DNA of 64,000 nt from Sinisalibacter aestuarii (GCF_027923545.1 NZ_BROH01000003.1:124001-188000), one strand, 5' to 3'. Shown: positions 1 to 7,988, counted from the stretch's first letter. The notes: generated from the sequence alone by a model not told the origin. Translations and numbers: made by a program.

Positions 1-1
1 C

Positions 2-196
2 CCGTTCAAATATCTGCGTTCGCGCTGGGAATTCGCCGATGTGGATGGCGGCTGCGAGGTGCGCTTTTTCGTCGATTTCGAGTTTCGCAACGCGGTGCTG
101 CAAAAGATCATCGGCGTGGTCTTCAACGAGGCGATGGAACGGATCGTGCGCGCCTTCGAGACCCGCGCGCAGGCGCTTTACGGGCCGGATGCGTGA
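2..196 (+). CDS. Coq10/RatA-like START-domain protein, C-terminal part (partial)
   Basis: The window opens inside this gene; 64 codons and a TGA stop remain. The residues read F-K-Y-L-R-S-R-W-E-F near the start, then a beta strand with E-V-R-F-F-V-D-F-E-F and a long C-terminal helix containing N-E-A-M-E-R-I-V-R-A-F-E. That pattern (W-x-F, strand, F-x-F, closing amphipathic helix) is the end of the SRPBCC ligand-binding fold of the Coq10/RatA family, which binds ubiquinone or its precursors and supports respiration. The 'toxin RatA' label used for some homologues is historical. The N-terminal part lies outside the window, so family membership rests on the C-terminal third only. Confidence 0.7.
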   Translation, partial: PFKYLRSRWEFADVDGGCEVRFFVDFEFRNAVLQKIIGVVFNEAMERIVRAFETRAQALYGPDA

Positions 197-210
197 GGCT
201 GTTCACCGGG

Positions 211-895
211 GTTAACGGCCCGTGAGACTCATCGCCGTGGTTTTCACTGCGTTGTATTCATTTGATAATGTCAGATGGTATGGCTGGCTGCGGGACTCCA
301 CTTATCCGGATAAGTGGCGTTCTGGCGGGAGTATGAGCGTGCCGCGATACCGGGTGAGTTGGCGTCGGCAGGTTGGGCGGATGCGGCGGCAGTAACGATG
401 GGTTAACCATGTTTGGATGCCGGAACCAGCGTGACAACCTGCTGTAATCGCAATGAATTTCGGCGATCTGATCACGCCCTGCGATCTCCACTTATCCGGA
501 GAACCGGATTTCCGCCCGCGCGTCTGATCCGGCCACTTTGACCGCGAAAGCTGCTGGCGACGCGCCGGTCGGGTGCAGCGGCAACCAAGGGTTAACCATG
601 GCTCTGCACCGTGGCTGGCGGTCTACCCGTTTGAAACCACACCTGAACACCGGGTCTTGATCTGGCTTCGCCATCGCCGCTTATCCGGAGACGTGGCTGT
701 CAGGGCCGGGCCGATGGGTCCGCCGCGATGCCGGGTGAGCCGACGGCACCGGGTCGGCAGGGGAACGAAGGATTAACCATGCTCCCGCGTCAAGGCCGGT
801 GGTCCAACCCATTGGAATATCGCCTGAATTCCGATGACGGATGCCCGCCCGCGATATCCACTTATCCGGAGAACTGGAGTTCTGGCTGGTCCGTC
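211..895. repeat. Degenerate tandem repeat array, about 181-190 bp units
   Basis: This gene-free stretch is not random spacer. The decamer CTTATCCGGA occurs at 301, 491, 680 and 861 (periods 190, 189, 181). The string TTAACCAT occurs at 403, 592 and 773, and a partial match GTTAAC at 211. The distance from each (G/A)TTAAC to the next CTTATCCGGA is 90, 89, 89 and 89 bases, so two anchors keep a fixed phase over three full units and a partial one. Other matching blocks are C-C-G-C-G-A-T-A/G-C-C-G-G-G-T-G-A-G near 351 and 725. No reading frame is kept between units, so the ATG in each TTAACCATG is not taken as a start. The array ends just short of the eda stop codon. Confidence 0.8.
298..317. 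repeat. 20-bp perfect palindrome in the first repeat unit
   Basis: CCACTTATCC is followed directly by its reverse complement GGATAAGTGG. It sits at the phase anchor of the tandem array. Units two to four keep CTTATCCGGA but have lost the right half. A perfect 20-bp palindrome could be a dimer-binding site or a hairpin; nothing here tells which. Confidence 0.75.
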
Positions 896-922
896 ACCCC
901 ACCGCTATCACTCCCGATCCGC

Positions 923-1567
923 TCAGCCGCGCTCCAGCGCCGCCGCGTCGTGGGCCAGCGCCTCGATTCCGGCCCAGTCGCCCGCGCGCAATCTGTCCTT
1001 CGGCGCCACCCAGGAGCCGCCGGCGCAGAGCACGTTGGGCAGGCTCAGATAGTCCCGCACATTGGCCGGGCTCACGCCGCCGGTGGGGCAGAAGCCGATC
1101 TGGGGCAGGGGTGCGGCCAGCGCCTTGAGGAAGGCCGCGCCGCCCGCCGCCTCGGCGGGAAAGAACTTCTGCACCCGGTAGCCGCGCTCCAGAAGCCGCA
1201 TCGCCTCCGAGGAGCTGGCCGCGCCCGGCAGCAGCGGCAGATCATGCGCTTCCGCCGCGTCCAGCAGCGCATCCGTCGCGCCGGGCGAAACGCCGAACTT
1301 CGCGCCCGCCGCCTTGGCCGCCCTCACATCGGCGGGGGTGAGCAGGGTGCCCGCGCCGGGAATGCCGCCCGGCACCTCGGCCATGGCGGCGATCACGTCG
1401 AGCGCGGCGGGGGTGCGCAGGGTCACTTCCAGCGCCGGCAGCCCGCCGGCCACAAGCGCCTGCGCCAGCGGTCTGGCATGGGCCGCGTCTTCGACGGTGA
1501 GCACGGGGATGATCGGGGCCGCGCGGCAGATTTCCTCGGCGCGGGCGCTGGCTTCCTGCGGGGTCAT
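923..1567 (-). CDS. eda: 2-dehydro-3-deoxy-phosphogluconate (KDPG) aldolase
   Basis: 214 residues, the normal length for the class I KDPG/KHG aldolase family. It splits KDPG into pyruvate and glyceraldehyde 3-phosphate, the last step of the Entner-Doudoroff pathway in the cytoplasm. Visible landmarks: E47 in A-L-E-V-T-L-R-T, the Schiff-base lysine K134 in Q-K-F-F-P-A-E, the phosphate-binding T-G-G-V at 162-165 and G-G-S-W at 183-186. The ATG at 1567 follows a GGAGACAC stretch on the minus strand. It lies 12 bases behind edd on the same strand, so the two are almost certainly one transcript. Its 3' end abuts the tandem repeat array. Confidence 0.97.
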   Translation of the reverse strand: MTPQEASARAEEICRAAPIIPVLTVEDAAHARPLAQALVAGGLPALEVTLRTPAALDVIAAMAEVPGGIPGAGTLLTPADVRAAKAAGAKFGVSPGATDALLDAAEAHDLPLLPGAASSSEAMRLLERGYRVQKFFPAEAAGGAAFLKALAAPLPQIGFCPTGGVSPANVRDYLSLPNVLCAGGSWVAPKDRLRAGDWAGIEALAHDAAALERG

Positions 1568-1579
1568 GGCTGTGTCTCC

Positions 1580-3385
1580 TTACACCACGCTGGACGCGCC
1601 GCTGGTGCCGGGTCCGGCAGTCTGGCGGAACATCTCGAACAATTCGCGCCCATGGCCGATGCCATTGGCCGAGAGATCGGCGGTAACCGGCGCGCGCGCG
1701 CCGAAATCCTCTGCCAGAACCTCGAGCTTGCCCGCCTTCGCGTCAAGCCGCACCCTGTCGCCGTCGCGCAGCTTTGCGATCGGGCCGCCCTCCGCGGCTT
1801 CGGGCGTAACGTGGATGGCGGCGGGCACCTTGCCCGAGGCGCCCGACATCCTGCCATCGGTGACCAGCGCCACCTTCAGCCCGCGATCCTGCAGCACCGA
1901 GAGCACCGGGGTAAGCCCGTGCAGCTCCGGCATCCCGTTGGCGCGCGGGCCCTGGAAGCGGACCACCACCACCACGTCGGAGGTGAACGCGCCGGCCTGG
2001 AACGCGGCCTTCACCGCGTCCTGATCGTGAAACACCCGCACCGGGGCCTCGATCACATGGCGCTCCGGCGCGACGGCGGAAACCTTGATCACCCCGGCGC
2101 CCAGATTGCCGCTGAGCTGGGCCAGCCCGCCGGTGGGCTGGAACGGGTCCGATACCGGGCGCAGAATCCTGTCATTCTCGCTCTTGCCGGGGCCGTCCTG
2201 CCAGCGCAGCCGGTCGCCGTCGAGCTTCGGCTCGCGGGTATAGGCCGTCAGCCCGCCGCCCGCCACCGTCTTGGTGTCGGGATGCAGGAGGCCCGCGTCG
2301 AGCAATTCGCCGATCATATAGGCGAGCCCGCCGGCGGCGTGGAAATGGTTCACATCCGCCAGCCCGTTGGGGTAGACCCGCGCCATCAGCGGCACCACGG
2401 CGCTGATCCCGGCGAAATCCTCCACCGCCAGCTCCACCCCGGCGGCGCGCGCCATCGCGGGCAGGTGCATCACCAGGTTGGTCGAGCCGCCCGTCGCCAT
2501 CAGCCCGACCATGCCGTTCACGAAGGCTTTTTCGTCAAGCACATGGCCCACGGGCGTGAACTCGTTGCCAAGGCCGGTGATCTGCAGCGCCCGGCGCGCG
2601 GCCTCGCCGGTGAGCGCATCGCGCAGCTTCGTGCCGGGATTGACGAAGCTGGCGCCGGGCAGGTGCAGCCCCATGAATTCCATCAGCATCTGATTGGAGT
2701 TTGCCGTGCCGTAGAAGGTGCAGGTGCCCGGCCCGTGATAGGCCGCCATCTCGCTCGCCATCAGCTCGGCTCGGCTGGCTTCGCCAGTGGCGAATTTCTG
2801 GCGCACCTTGGCCTTTTCGTCGTTCGAGATACCGCTGGTCATCGGCCCGGCGGGCACGAAGATGCCGGGGATATGGCCATAGGTGGCCGCCGCCATCACC
2901 AGCCCCGGCACGATCTTGTCGCAGACGCCCAGATAGAGCGCGGCATCGAAGGTGTTGTGGCTGAGCGCCACGGCGGAGGCGAGCGCGATCACGTCGCGCG
3001 AGAACAGGCTGAGCTCCATGCCCGGCGTTGATTGGGTCACCCCGTCGCACATCGCCGGCACGCCGCCCGCCACCTGCGCGGTGCCGCCCTCGGCCCGCGC
3101 CACCGCCTTGATCAGATCGGGGTAATCCTTGAACGGCTGGTGGGCCGAGAGCATGTCGTTATAACTGGTCACGATCCCGATATTGGGCGCGCGCCCGGTG
3201 GCCAGCGCATCCTGATCGCCGCCCGCCCCGGCATAGGCATGGGCCTGGTTCGAACAGCTCAGATGGGCGCGGGCGGGGCCGTCTTCGGCGGCGCGGGCGA
3301 TCCGGTCGAGATAGGCGCTGCGGCGGTCGCGCGACCGGCTGACGATCCGCGCGGTGATCCGGTCGATCTCGGGATGGAGGGGCAT
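1580..3385 (-). CDS. edd: Phosphogluconate dehydratase
   Basis: 601 residues, the usual Edd length. It dehydrates 6-phosphogluconate to KDPG, the committed step of the Entner-Doudoroff pathway. The IlvD/Edd family iron-sulfur ligands are visible as C113-D-G and C155-D-K, and the C-terminal half carries the family signature [12 protein letters not shown]. It is the first gene of an edd-eda operon. In Rhodobacterales this route is the main path of sugar breakdown. The palindrome TTAGCGCTAA 58 bases upstream of the start is a plausible operator. Dihydroxyacid dehydratase (IlvD) is the alternative, but length, the R-R-S-A-Y-L N-terminus and the pairing with eda favour Edd. Confidence 0.97.
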   Translation of the reverse strand: MPLHPEIDRITARIVSRSRDRRSAYLDRIARAAEDGPARAHLSCSNQAHAYAGAGGDQDALATGRAPNIGIVTSYNDMLSAHQPFKDYPDLIKAVARAEGGTAQVAGGVPAMCDGVTQSTPGMELSLFSRDVIALASAVALSHNTFDAALYLGVCDKIVPGLVMAAATYGHIPGIFVPAGPMTSGISNDEKAKVRQKFATGEASRAELMASEMAAYHGPGTCTFYGTANSNQMLMEFMGLHLPGASFVNPGTKLRDALTGEAARRALQITGLGNEFTPVGHVLDEKAFVNGMVGLMATGGSTNLVMHLPAMARAAGVELAVEDFAGISAVVPLMARVYPNGLADVNHFHAAGGLAYMIGELLDAGLLHPDTKTVAGGGLTAYTREPKLDGDRLRWQDGPGKSENDRILRPVSDPFQPTGGLAQLSGNLGAGVIKVSAVAPERHVIEAPVRVFHDQDAVKAAFQAGAFTSDVVVVVRFQGPRANGMPELHGLTPVLSVLQDRGLKVALVTDGRMSGASGKVPAAIHVTPEAAEGGPIAKLRDGDRVRLDAKAGKLEVLAEDFGARAPVTADLSANGIGHGRELFEMFRQTAGPGTSGASSVV

Positions 3386-3442
3386 GGTGCGTCCTTCGCT
3401 CCTGCGGCTTTGTAGAAGAATGCCTGCGGCCTAACACAACCC

Positions 3443-3456
3443 TTTAGCGCTAACAA
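3443..3456. promoter_or_regulatory. LacI/GntR-type operator-like palindrome upstream of edd
   Basis: TTTAGCGCTAACAA contains the perfect palindrome TTAGCGCTAA (3444-3453) centred on CG, the usual architecture of LacI-family operators. It lies 58 bases before the edd start. In Rhodobacter sphaeroides a LacI-family regulator of central carbon metabolism (CceR) controls Entner-Doudoroff and gluconeogenic genes through a palindrome of the T-T-A-n-C-G-n-T-A-A type; the match here is from memory and the regulator gene is not in the window. Confidence 0.5.
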
Positions 3457-3563
3457 TACCCGCGGCCCCGATGCCGGGCGCCCGGCAGGGTCTGGCCGGC
3501 CTTGGGCGATTGTTGCTGTTTTGGCAACACTTTGGGCGAATTCCCTGAATTACCGTCCGTTTT

Positions 3564-3586
3564 CCACATTTCCGCCCCATTTCGCC
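3564..3586 (+). repeat. CCACATTTCCGCCCC motif, copy 1
   Basis: CCACATTTCCGCCCCATTTC is followed by GCC. The first 20 bases recur exactly on the minus strand at 12783-12802. The CATTT units repeat at 11 bases, about one helical turn. This copy points toward the lipoprotein gene that starts 60 bases downstream, so it may be part of its promoter. Confidence 0.5.
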
Positions 3587-3645
3587 GGGACTTTCCCCTC
3601 AACCCGAGCGGGACAGATGAGAGGCCCGCCAGAAGGAGGCAGTGA

Positions 3646-4275
3646 ATGAAATCCCTACGCATCGCCCTGATCCTCGCCGCCGCCGCTGCGCTCAGCGCCT
3701 GTTCCGGTGGCCATGGCGGGCTTGTCACCCGAGCCGACAGCAATGAGATGCCGCTCCTCGGCAGCATGATGGGCGAGCACGCCCCGGTGCCGCTCAACCC
3801 GTCCTACAAGGTGACCGGGATCGAGGTGACCGTGCCGCAGACGCTGACCACCTCGGAAGAGAACAGCATCAAGCCGCGGGTCGATCTCTTGTGGCAGGGC
3901 GAACCGCTGGGTGACCGCCACGCCCAGGTCGATGCGATCGTGACCGAGGCGCTCACCGCCGGGGTGGCCGGGCTTGACGGCGCGCGCGCGGTGAAGATCG
4001 AGGCGGTGGTGACCCGCTTCCATGCGCTGACCATGCGCACCCGCTACTCCATCGGCGGCGAGCATGAGATCTGGATGGTCATGGCCATCCGCGACGCCGA
4101 GACCGGCGAATTGCTGGAACCGGCGCGCGAGATCGGCTTCGATCTGCCGGTCAGCCCGGCCGAAGCGCTCGCCAACGAGGCCAATGGCATCTACCAGAAA
4201 GACGAGATCGAAGCGGCGATCCGCGAGATGATCCGCTACGAGATCACCCGGCCGCGCGATTTTCTGCAAGGCTAG
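3646..4275 (+). CDS. Predicted lipoprotein, DUF6778-like
   Basis: 209 residues with a textbook lipoprotein signal: K3-x-L-R, a hydrophobic stretch and lipobox L16-S-A-C19, so the mature protein should be lipid-anchored at C19. The ATG follows AGAAGGAGG at good spacing. The rest reads as a compact mixed alpha/beta domain (V-T-G-I-E-V-T-V-P near 64, a repeat of E-x-x-T-x-A near 105, Y-E-I-T-R-P-R-D-F at the end). It resembles a small family of uncharacterised lipoproteins of Rhodobacterales, for which I recall the label DUF6778, but I cannot test this. No catalytic motif is visible. It is a single-gene unit with a terminator-like hairpin directly after it. Confidence 0.85.
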   Translation: MKSLRIALILAAAAALSACSGGHGGLVTRADSNEMPLLGSMMGEHAPVPLNPSYKVTGIEVTVPQTLTTSEENSIKPRVDLLWQGEPLGDRHAQVDAIVTEALTAGVAGLDGARAVKIEAVVTRFHALTMRTRYSIGGEHEIWMVMAIRDAETGELLEPAREIGFDLPVSPAEALANEANGIYQKDEIEAAIREMIRYEITRPRDFLQG

Positions 4276-4298
4276 GAGCGGGCAGGCTCGGGCCGGAA

Positions 4299-4332
4299 GG
4301 GCGCTCCCTCGGGGGCGCTCTTCTGCTTTCGG
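4299..4332 (+). terminator. Rho-independent terminator after the lipoprotein gene
   Basis: The arms GCGCTCCC and GGGGGCGC (4301-4318) pair over eight positions with one G-T wobble and a very tight loop, followed by the T-rich TCTTCTGCTTTC. It separates the lipoprotein gene from the rRNA methyltransferase gene. Confidence 0.6.
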
Positions 4333-4369
4333 GCTTCCCGGCGCGCCCCGGCTCCTGTAACCGGGGGCC

Positions 4370-5566
4370 ATGACCGACAGCCGCCCCACCATCCGCCTCA
4401 AACCCAAGGCCAATGCCCGCGCGATCCGCCACGGCGCGCCCTGGGTCTATGACAACGAGATCGTCACCGACCGCCGCTCGAAGGCGCTCGCCGCCGGCAC
4501 CATCGCCCGGCTGGAAGATGCCGAACGCAATCCGCTGGCGACGGTGGCCGTCACCCCGGCCTCGCGGATCTTCGCCCGCGTCCTCGACCGCGACCCGGAG
4601 GCCGAGATCGACGCCGACTGGCTCAGCGCGCGCCTTGCCGCTGCCCATGCCCACCGCGCCCATCTGTTCGACGCGCCCTATTACCGGCTCGTCCATGCCG
4701 AGGCCGACGGCCTGCCCGGCGTGGTGATCGACCGCTTTGGCGAAACGGCGGTGATGCAACCCAACGCCGCCTGGGCCGACCGGCTGGCGGAGGTGCTGGC
4801 CGAGGCGCTGGTGGCGGTCACCGGCGTGACCAATGTGATCAAGAACGCCAGCGGCCGCGCGCGCGGCCTCGAAGGGCTGGATGATGTGTCGCAGGTGTTG
4901 ATCGGCGAAAATCCCGGCACGGTGCCGGTGCCGATGAACGGCGCGATCTATATGGCCGATCTGGAAGGCGGGCAAAAAACCGGGCTGTTCTTCGACCAGC
5001 GCCCGAACCACGCTTTCGCGGCAAGCCTGGCGCGGGGCGGGCGGGTGCTCGACGTGTTTTCGCATGTGGGCGGCTTTTCCCTCGCCGCGCTCGCGGGCGG
5101 GGCCGAGAGCGCGCTGGCGGTGGATGGCTCGGCCCCGGCGCTGGCGCTGGCCGAACAGGGTGCCGGGCAGGGCGGCATGGCCGCGCGCTTCGCCACCCGG
5201 CAGGGCGATGCCTTCGCCATGCTCGAAGCTCTGGCGCAAGAGGGCGCCCGGTTCGACGTGGTGATTTGCGATCCGCCCGCCTTCGCCCCGAACAAGCAGG
5301 CGCTGGAAGCGGGGCTGCGCGCCTATGAGCGGCTTGCCCGTCTGGCCGCGCCGCTGGTGGCGCCGGGCGGCTACCTCGGCCTGTGCTCATGCTCGCATGC
5401 GGCGGATCTGGCGAAGTTCCGCACCGCTTGCAACCGGGGCATCGGGCGGGCCGGGCGGCAGGCGCAGCTCATCCATACCGGCTTTGCCGGGCCGGACCAT
5501 CCGCAACATCCGCAACTGGCCGAGAGCGGCTATCTCAAGGCGCTGTTCTACCGGCTGCTGCCGTGA
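4370..5566 (+). CDS. rlmI: Class I rRNA (cytosine-C5) methyltransferase, RlmI-like
   Basis: 398 residues. An N-terminal PUA-type RNA-binding domain (about 1-75) is followed by the EEHEE linker and a Rossmann methyltransferase domain. Landmarks: Q202-K-T-G-L-F-F-D-Q-R, the SAM loop V-L-D-V-F-S-H-V-G-G-F (226-236), motif IV D301-P-P-A-F, and C-S-C-S at 339-342, which supplies the catalytic cysteine. The family methylates C1962 of 23S rRNA (E. coli numbering) using S-adenosylmethionine. The downstream PIN gene overlaps its stop by four bases (GTGA), so the two are translationally coupled. Substrate is inferred from family. Confidence 0.9.
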   Translation: MTDSRPTIRLKPKANARAIRHGAPWVYDNEIVTDRRSKALAAGTIARLEDAERNPLATVAVTPASRIFARVLDRDPEAEIDADWLSARLAAAHAHRAHLFDAPYYRLVHAEADGLPGVVIDRFGETAVMQPNAAWADRLAEVLAEALVAVTGVTNVIKNASGRARGLEGLDDVSQVLIGENPGTVPVPMNGAIYMADLEGGQKTGLFFDQRPNHAFAASLARGGRVLDVFSHVGGFSLAALAGGAESALAVDGSAPALALAEQGAGQGGMAARFATRQGDAFAMLEALAQEGARFDVVICDPPAFAPNKQALEAGLRAYERLARLAAPLVAPGGYLGLCSCSHAADLAKFRTACNRGIGRAGRQAQLIHTGFAGPDHPQHPQLAESGYLKALFYRLLP

Positions 5567-6117
5567 AGGCCCTGCTCGACGCCTGCGTGCTTTACCCGAC
5601 GGTGATGCGTGAAATGCTGATCGGGGCGGCGGCGGCGGGGCTTTACGAGCCGCTCTGGAGCCCGCGTATCCTTGAGGAATGGGCGCGGGCGGCGGCAAAG
5701 CTCGGCCCCGGTCAGGAGGTGCTGGCGCGCGGCGAGATCGCGGCGCTGGACGCGCGCTGGCCCGGTGCTTCGGTCAGCCCCCGCGCGGGCGATGCGGCCC
5801 GGCTCTGGTTGCCGGACCCGGCGGATGTGCATGTGCTCGCGGCGGCGATTGCCGGGTCGGCGGATGTGCTGGTGACGCTGAATGCAAAGGATTTTCCCCG
5901 CCATACGCTGAGTGAGGAAGGGCTGGCGCGCGAGGCGCCCGATCTGTTTTTGCGCGCGCTCTGGGAGGCGCATCCGCGGGCGGTGGAACGGGTGGCGCGG
6001 GCGGTGCAGGACGAGGCCGAACGGCTCTCGGGCGAAGACTGGCCGATCCGCCGGCTGATGAAAAAGGCGCGCCTGCCCCGGCTCGGCAAGGCTTTGGAGG
6101 CGGCGGGGCTGCGTTAG
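5563..6117 (+). CDS. PIN-domain protein (putative ribonuclease)
   Basis: 184 residues from a GTG start that overlaps the preceding stop codon as GTGA. PIN fold acidic residues are in place: D6 in L-L-D-A-C-V-L-Y-P, E38/E39, D88 in D-P-A-D-V-H-V-L-A-A-A, and the closing T-L-N-A-K-D-F-P (105-112), a typical Mg2+-dependent RNase arrangement. There is no antitoxin gene next to it, and the C-terminus carries an extra basic helical part (R-R-L-M-K-K-A-R-L-P-R). I recall a Rhodobacter family named after locus RSP_2648 with this architecture. Coupling with an rRNA methyltransferase suggests an RNA-processing role rather than a toxin-antitoxin pair; the RNA target is unknown. Confidence 0.85.
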   Translation: MKALLDACVLYPTVMREMLIGAAAAGLYEPLWSPRILEEWARAAAKLGPGQEVLARGEIAALDARWPGASVSPRAGDAARLWLPDPADVHVLAAAIAGSADVLVTLNAKDFPRHTLSEEGLAREAPDLFLRALWEAHPRAVERVARAVQDEAERLSGEDWPIRRLMKKARLPRLGKALEAAGLR

Positions 6118-6150
6118 GCGTGGCGGTGCCCTGTGGGGTGAGCCGGGCAT

Positions 6151-6186
6151 CCGGAAATCCGGATCTCCACTTATCCGGATTTCCGG
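6151..6186. repeat. 14-bp inverted repeat around a CTTATCCGGA core
   Basis: The arms CCGGAAATCCGGAT (6151-6164) and ATCCGGATTTCCGG (6173-6186) are perfect reverse complements around the 8-base loop CTCCACTT. The right side contains the CTTATCCGGA core of the array at 211-895. It stands between two convergent genes and could end transcription from both sides, but it lacks a T run. Confidence 0.75.
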
Positions 6187-6215
6187 AGGCTGAAAGTCCG
6201 CGCAGCATCGCCGCT

Positions 6216-6245
6216 GCGATCTCCGCTTATCCGGATTTCCGGAGG
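6216..6245. repeat. Second local copy of the CTTATCCGGA element
   Basis: TGCGATCTCCGCTTATCCGG followed by ATTTCCGGAGGC repeats the block ending at 6190, 56 bases later. The segment TGCGATCTCC-A/G-CTTATCCGGA also matches unit two of the big array at 480-500, so this is a remote copy of the same family. Confidence 0.7.
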
Positions 6246-6285
6246 CCGTGACGCCGCGCCGGTCAGCCGCGCCCCCATATCCCGT

Positions 6286-6969
6286 TCAAACGCCCCATTT
6301 CGCCTCGTTGGCCTCGATCGCGGCAATCCGCTCGGTGGTTTTCGGGTGGCTCATGAACCAGGCCGGCATCGCCCCGCCGCGCCCGGCGCTGAGCTGGTCG
6401 AGCTTGCCGAAAAGCGATTTCTGCGGTGCGGTGCCGATCCCCGCTTTCACCAGCAGCGCCGAGGCATAGGCATCGGCCTCGTATTCGTCCGACCGCGAGA
6501 GCCGGGCGGCGAGCAGCGACATCATCGTATTGGCGATATAGGGGCCGATCCCCGGCAGCACCCGCGCCAGAACCATGCCCAGCGCCATGCGCAGCGCGTT
6601 CTGGCCGGAAAAGTCGATCATCCGCCGGCGCGAATGGCCCAGCGCCACATGGCCAAGCTCATGGGCGATCACGCTGGCGAGTTCCTCCGCCGAGACCACG
6701 CCCTGCTGGAAGCGCTGGTAGAAACCCCGGGTGATGAAGATCCGCCCATCCGGCGCGGCCAGCCCGTTGATCGGCTCGACCTCGTAGAGATGCACCCGGA
6801 TCCGGTCGAGATCGAGCGCGCGCGCCATCCGGTCGGTCACCGCCTTCAGGCGCGGATCGGCCAGCTCGCTCGATTTCTCGTCAAGTTCGCGTCCCAGCCG
6901 CCACGCCGAGAAGCGGTACATCAGAAGGCCGTAGGCAAGCGCCAGCAGGATCGGGGTGAGTTTCAGCAT
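6286..6969 (-). CDS. M48-family zinc metalloprotease
   Basis: 227 residues. An N-terminal membrane anchor (about 3-20) is followed by a peptidase M48 domain. The zinc-binding motif H103-E-L-G-H107 and the third ligand, a glutamate in D-E-Y-E-A-D-A-Y-A-S (about 164), are intact, so it should be active. The segment R-I-F-I-T-R-G-F-Y-Q is also typical of M48 enzymes. Members include HtpX and BepA/Oma1-like quality-control proteases of the membrane or periplasm; this compact form without TPR repeats is closest to the Oma1/LoiP-like group. Its target is not apparent. It is convergent with the PIN gene and followed, 39 bases upstream of its start, by the DedA gene on the same strand. Confidence 0.9.
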   Translation of the reverse strand: MLKLTPILLALAYGLLMYRFSAWRLGRELDEKSSELADPRLKAVTDRMARALDLDRIRVHLYEVEPINGLAAPDGRIFITRGFYQRFQQGVVSAEELASVIAHELGHVALGHSRRRMIDFSGQNALRMALGMVLARVLPGIGPYIANTMMSLLAARLSRSDEYEADAYASALLVKAGIGTAPQKSLFGKLDQLSAGRGGAMPAWFMSHPKTTERIAAIEANEAKWGV

Positions 6970-7008
6970 GGAGAGAATATGGGGCCTGCGGCGCGGGCAG
7001 GGAAGGGG

Positions 7009-7623
7009 TCATGCGGCGGAGCCGGCCTTTGCCTTCTGCGCCTTCATTACGGCACGTATCCACAATCCGGCCGCCAGCGCCACCACCAGCCCGGCCAGAA
7101 GCCCCATCGCATCGCCCATGACCTCCGCCACGGTCGGGATCTGGCTGGCGAACGCATAGCCGAGACCGACATAGAGCGTGACCCAGATCATCTCGCCCAG
7201 CACATCCGCCAGAGTAAAGCGCAGCCAGCCCAGCCCGGTCGCCCCGGCGATGAAATTGACCCAGGGGCCGAGCGGCGCGACCGCCCAGGTCGAGAAGAAC
7301 ACGCCGATGCCGCCGCGCCGGTCGACCAGCGCGCGGGCGCGGCCAAGCACCGCCCGGCGCGACGGCGCGCGCGCGATACGTTCGACCACCGGCGTGCCGC
7401 CGTAGCGCCCGATCAGAAATCCGGCCTGATCGCCCAGCACCGCCCCGGCGAAGGCGGCGGCCACCACCTGCCACAGCGCGAGGTCGGCGGCGGCGACGAA
7501 GGCCCCGCCGGTGAGCATCATCAGCGAGGTCGGGATCGGCAAGGCGAGGCAGGACAGGAAGGCGGAGGCGAAGATCACCCAGGGGCCCCAATCGGTGACC
7601 AGCGAGAAGACGGTCTCGCTCAT
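7009..7623 (-). CDS. DedA/SNARE-associated (VTT-domain) membrane protein
   Basis: 204 residues with the DedA family pattern: a first segment with L-P-I-P-T-S-L-M-M-L-T-G-G-A, the re-entrant G-D-Q-A-G-F-L-I-G-R-Y-G-G motif and the second re-entrant part with F-F-S-T-W-A-V-A-P-L-G-P-W-V-N-F-I-A-G. DedA proteins are inner-membrane lipid scramblases or flippases (undecaprenyl phosphate or phosphatidylethanolamine in studied members). The specific lipid cannot be told here. Its start overlaps the stop of the upstream small membrane protein (ATGA), so both are co-translated from the minus strand. Confidence 0.88.
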   Translation of the reverse strand: MSETVFSLVTDWGPWVIFASAFLSCLALPIPTSLMMLTGGAFVAAADLALWQVVAAAFAGAVLGDQAGFLIGRYGGTPVVERIARAPSRRAVLGRARALVDRRGGIGVFFSTWAVAPLGPWVNFIAGATGLGWLRFTLADVLGEMIWVTLYVGLGYAFASQIPTVAEVMGDAMGLLAGLVVALAAGLWIRAVMKAQKAKAGSAA

Positions 7624-7988
7624 TGCGGCGCGCCTTCGGGATGGTCGGCGCGGAAGGCGGCGATGGCTGCCTCGGCCTCGGCGATCAGCGCCTCGACGCT
7701 CATGCCCCTGTAGGCGGCGAGATCTTCGAGGTTCATCGGCCCGTCGGGTGGCGGCACGGGAGCGCCGAGCGCGCCCAGCACAACCTCGCGCGGCACGCGC
7801 CAGGAATGCGCGATATAGCCCGGCGTCATCCAGGCCGCGATCTCCTGTTCGCGATGCGCCGGGTCGTGCCAGTAGAGCGAGAAAACCACCGCGCGGGTGC
7901 CGAAATAGGCACAGGCCACCAGCGCCGCCGCCAGAAGCAGCGTGGCGACGGGCGCGGCGTTCCAGAGACGTTTGACGAAGGCGAGCAC
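7620..7988 (-). CDS. Hypothetical single-pass membrane protein
   Basis: 122 residues from a GTG start at 7988; GAAAGGAC sits at good distance before it, and an upstream extension would run into the divergent MFS promoter. One hydrophobic segment (A-P-V-A-T-L-L-L-A-A-A-L-V-A-C-A-Y-F-G, about 10-30) is followed by a roughly 85-residue soluble tail with M-T-P-G-Y-I-A-H-S-W-R-V-P-R-E-V-V-L and a helical end (S-V-E-A-L-I-A-E-A-E-A-A-I). Similar short proteins occur in Rhodobacterales beside DedA genes, but I know no function. The overlap with the DedA start implies a shared role or simply a shared transcript. Confidence 0.75.
   Translation of the reverse strand: MLAFVKRLWNAAPVATLLLAAALVACAYFGTRAVVFSLYWHDPAHREQEIAAWMTPGYIAHSWRVPREVVLGALGAPVPPPDGPMNLEDLAAYRGMSVEALIAEAEAAIAAFRADHPEGAPQ

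Noticed and set aside
301-870. CTTATCCGGA as DnaA boxes of an origin
   Set aside because: The DnaA box ends in CACA; TTATCCGGA differs at two key positions and dnaA/gidA-type origin genes are absent.
211-895. CRISPR array
   Set aside because: Units are about 190 bases and degenerate along their whole length, and no cas genes are near.
728-3031. A 767-codon open frame through the repeat array and edd-eda
   Set aside because: It crosses the array and runs antisense to edd and eda.
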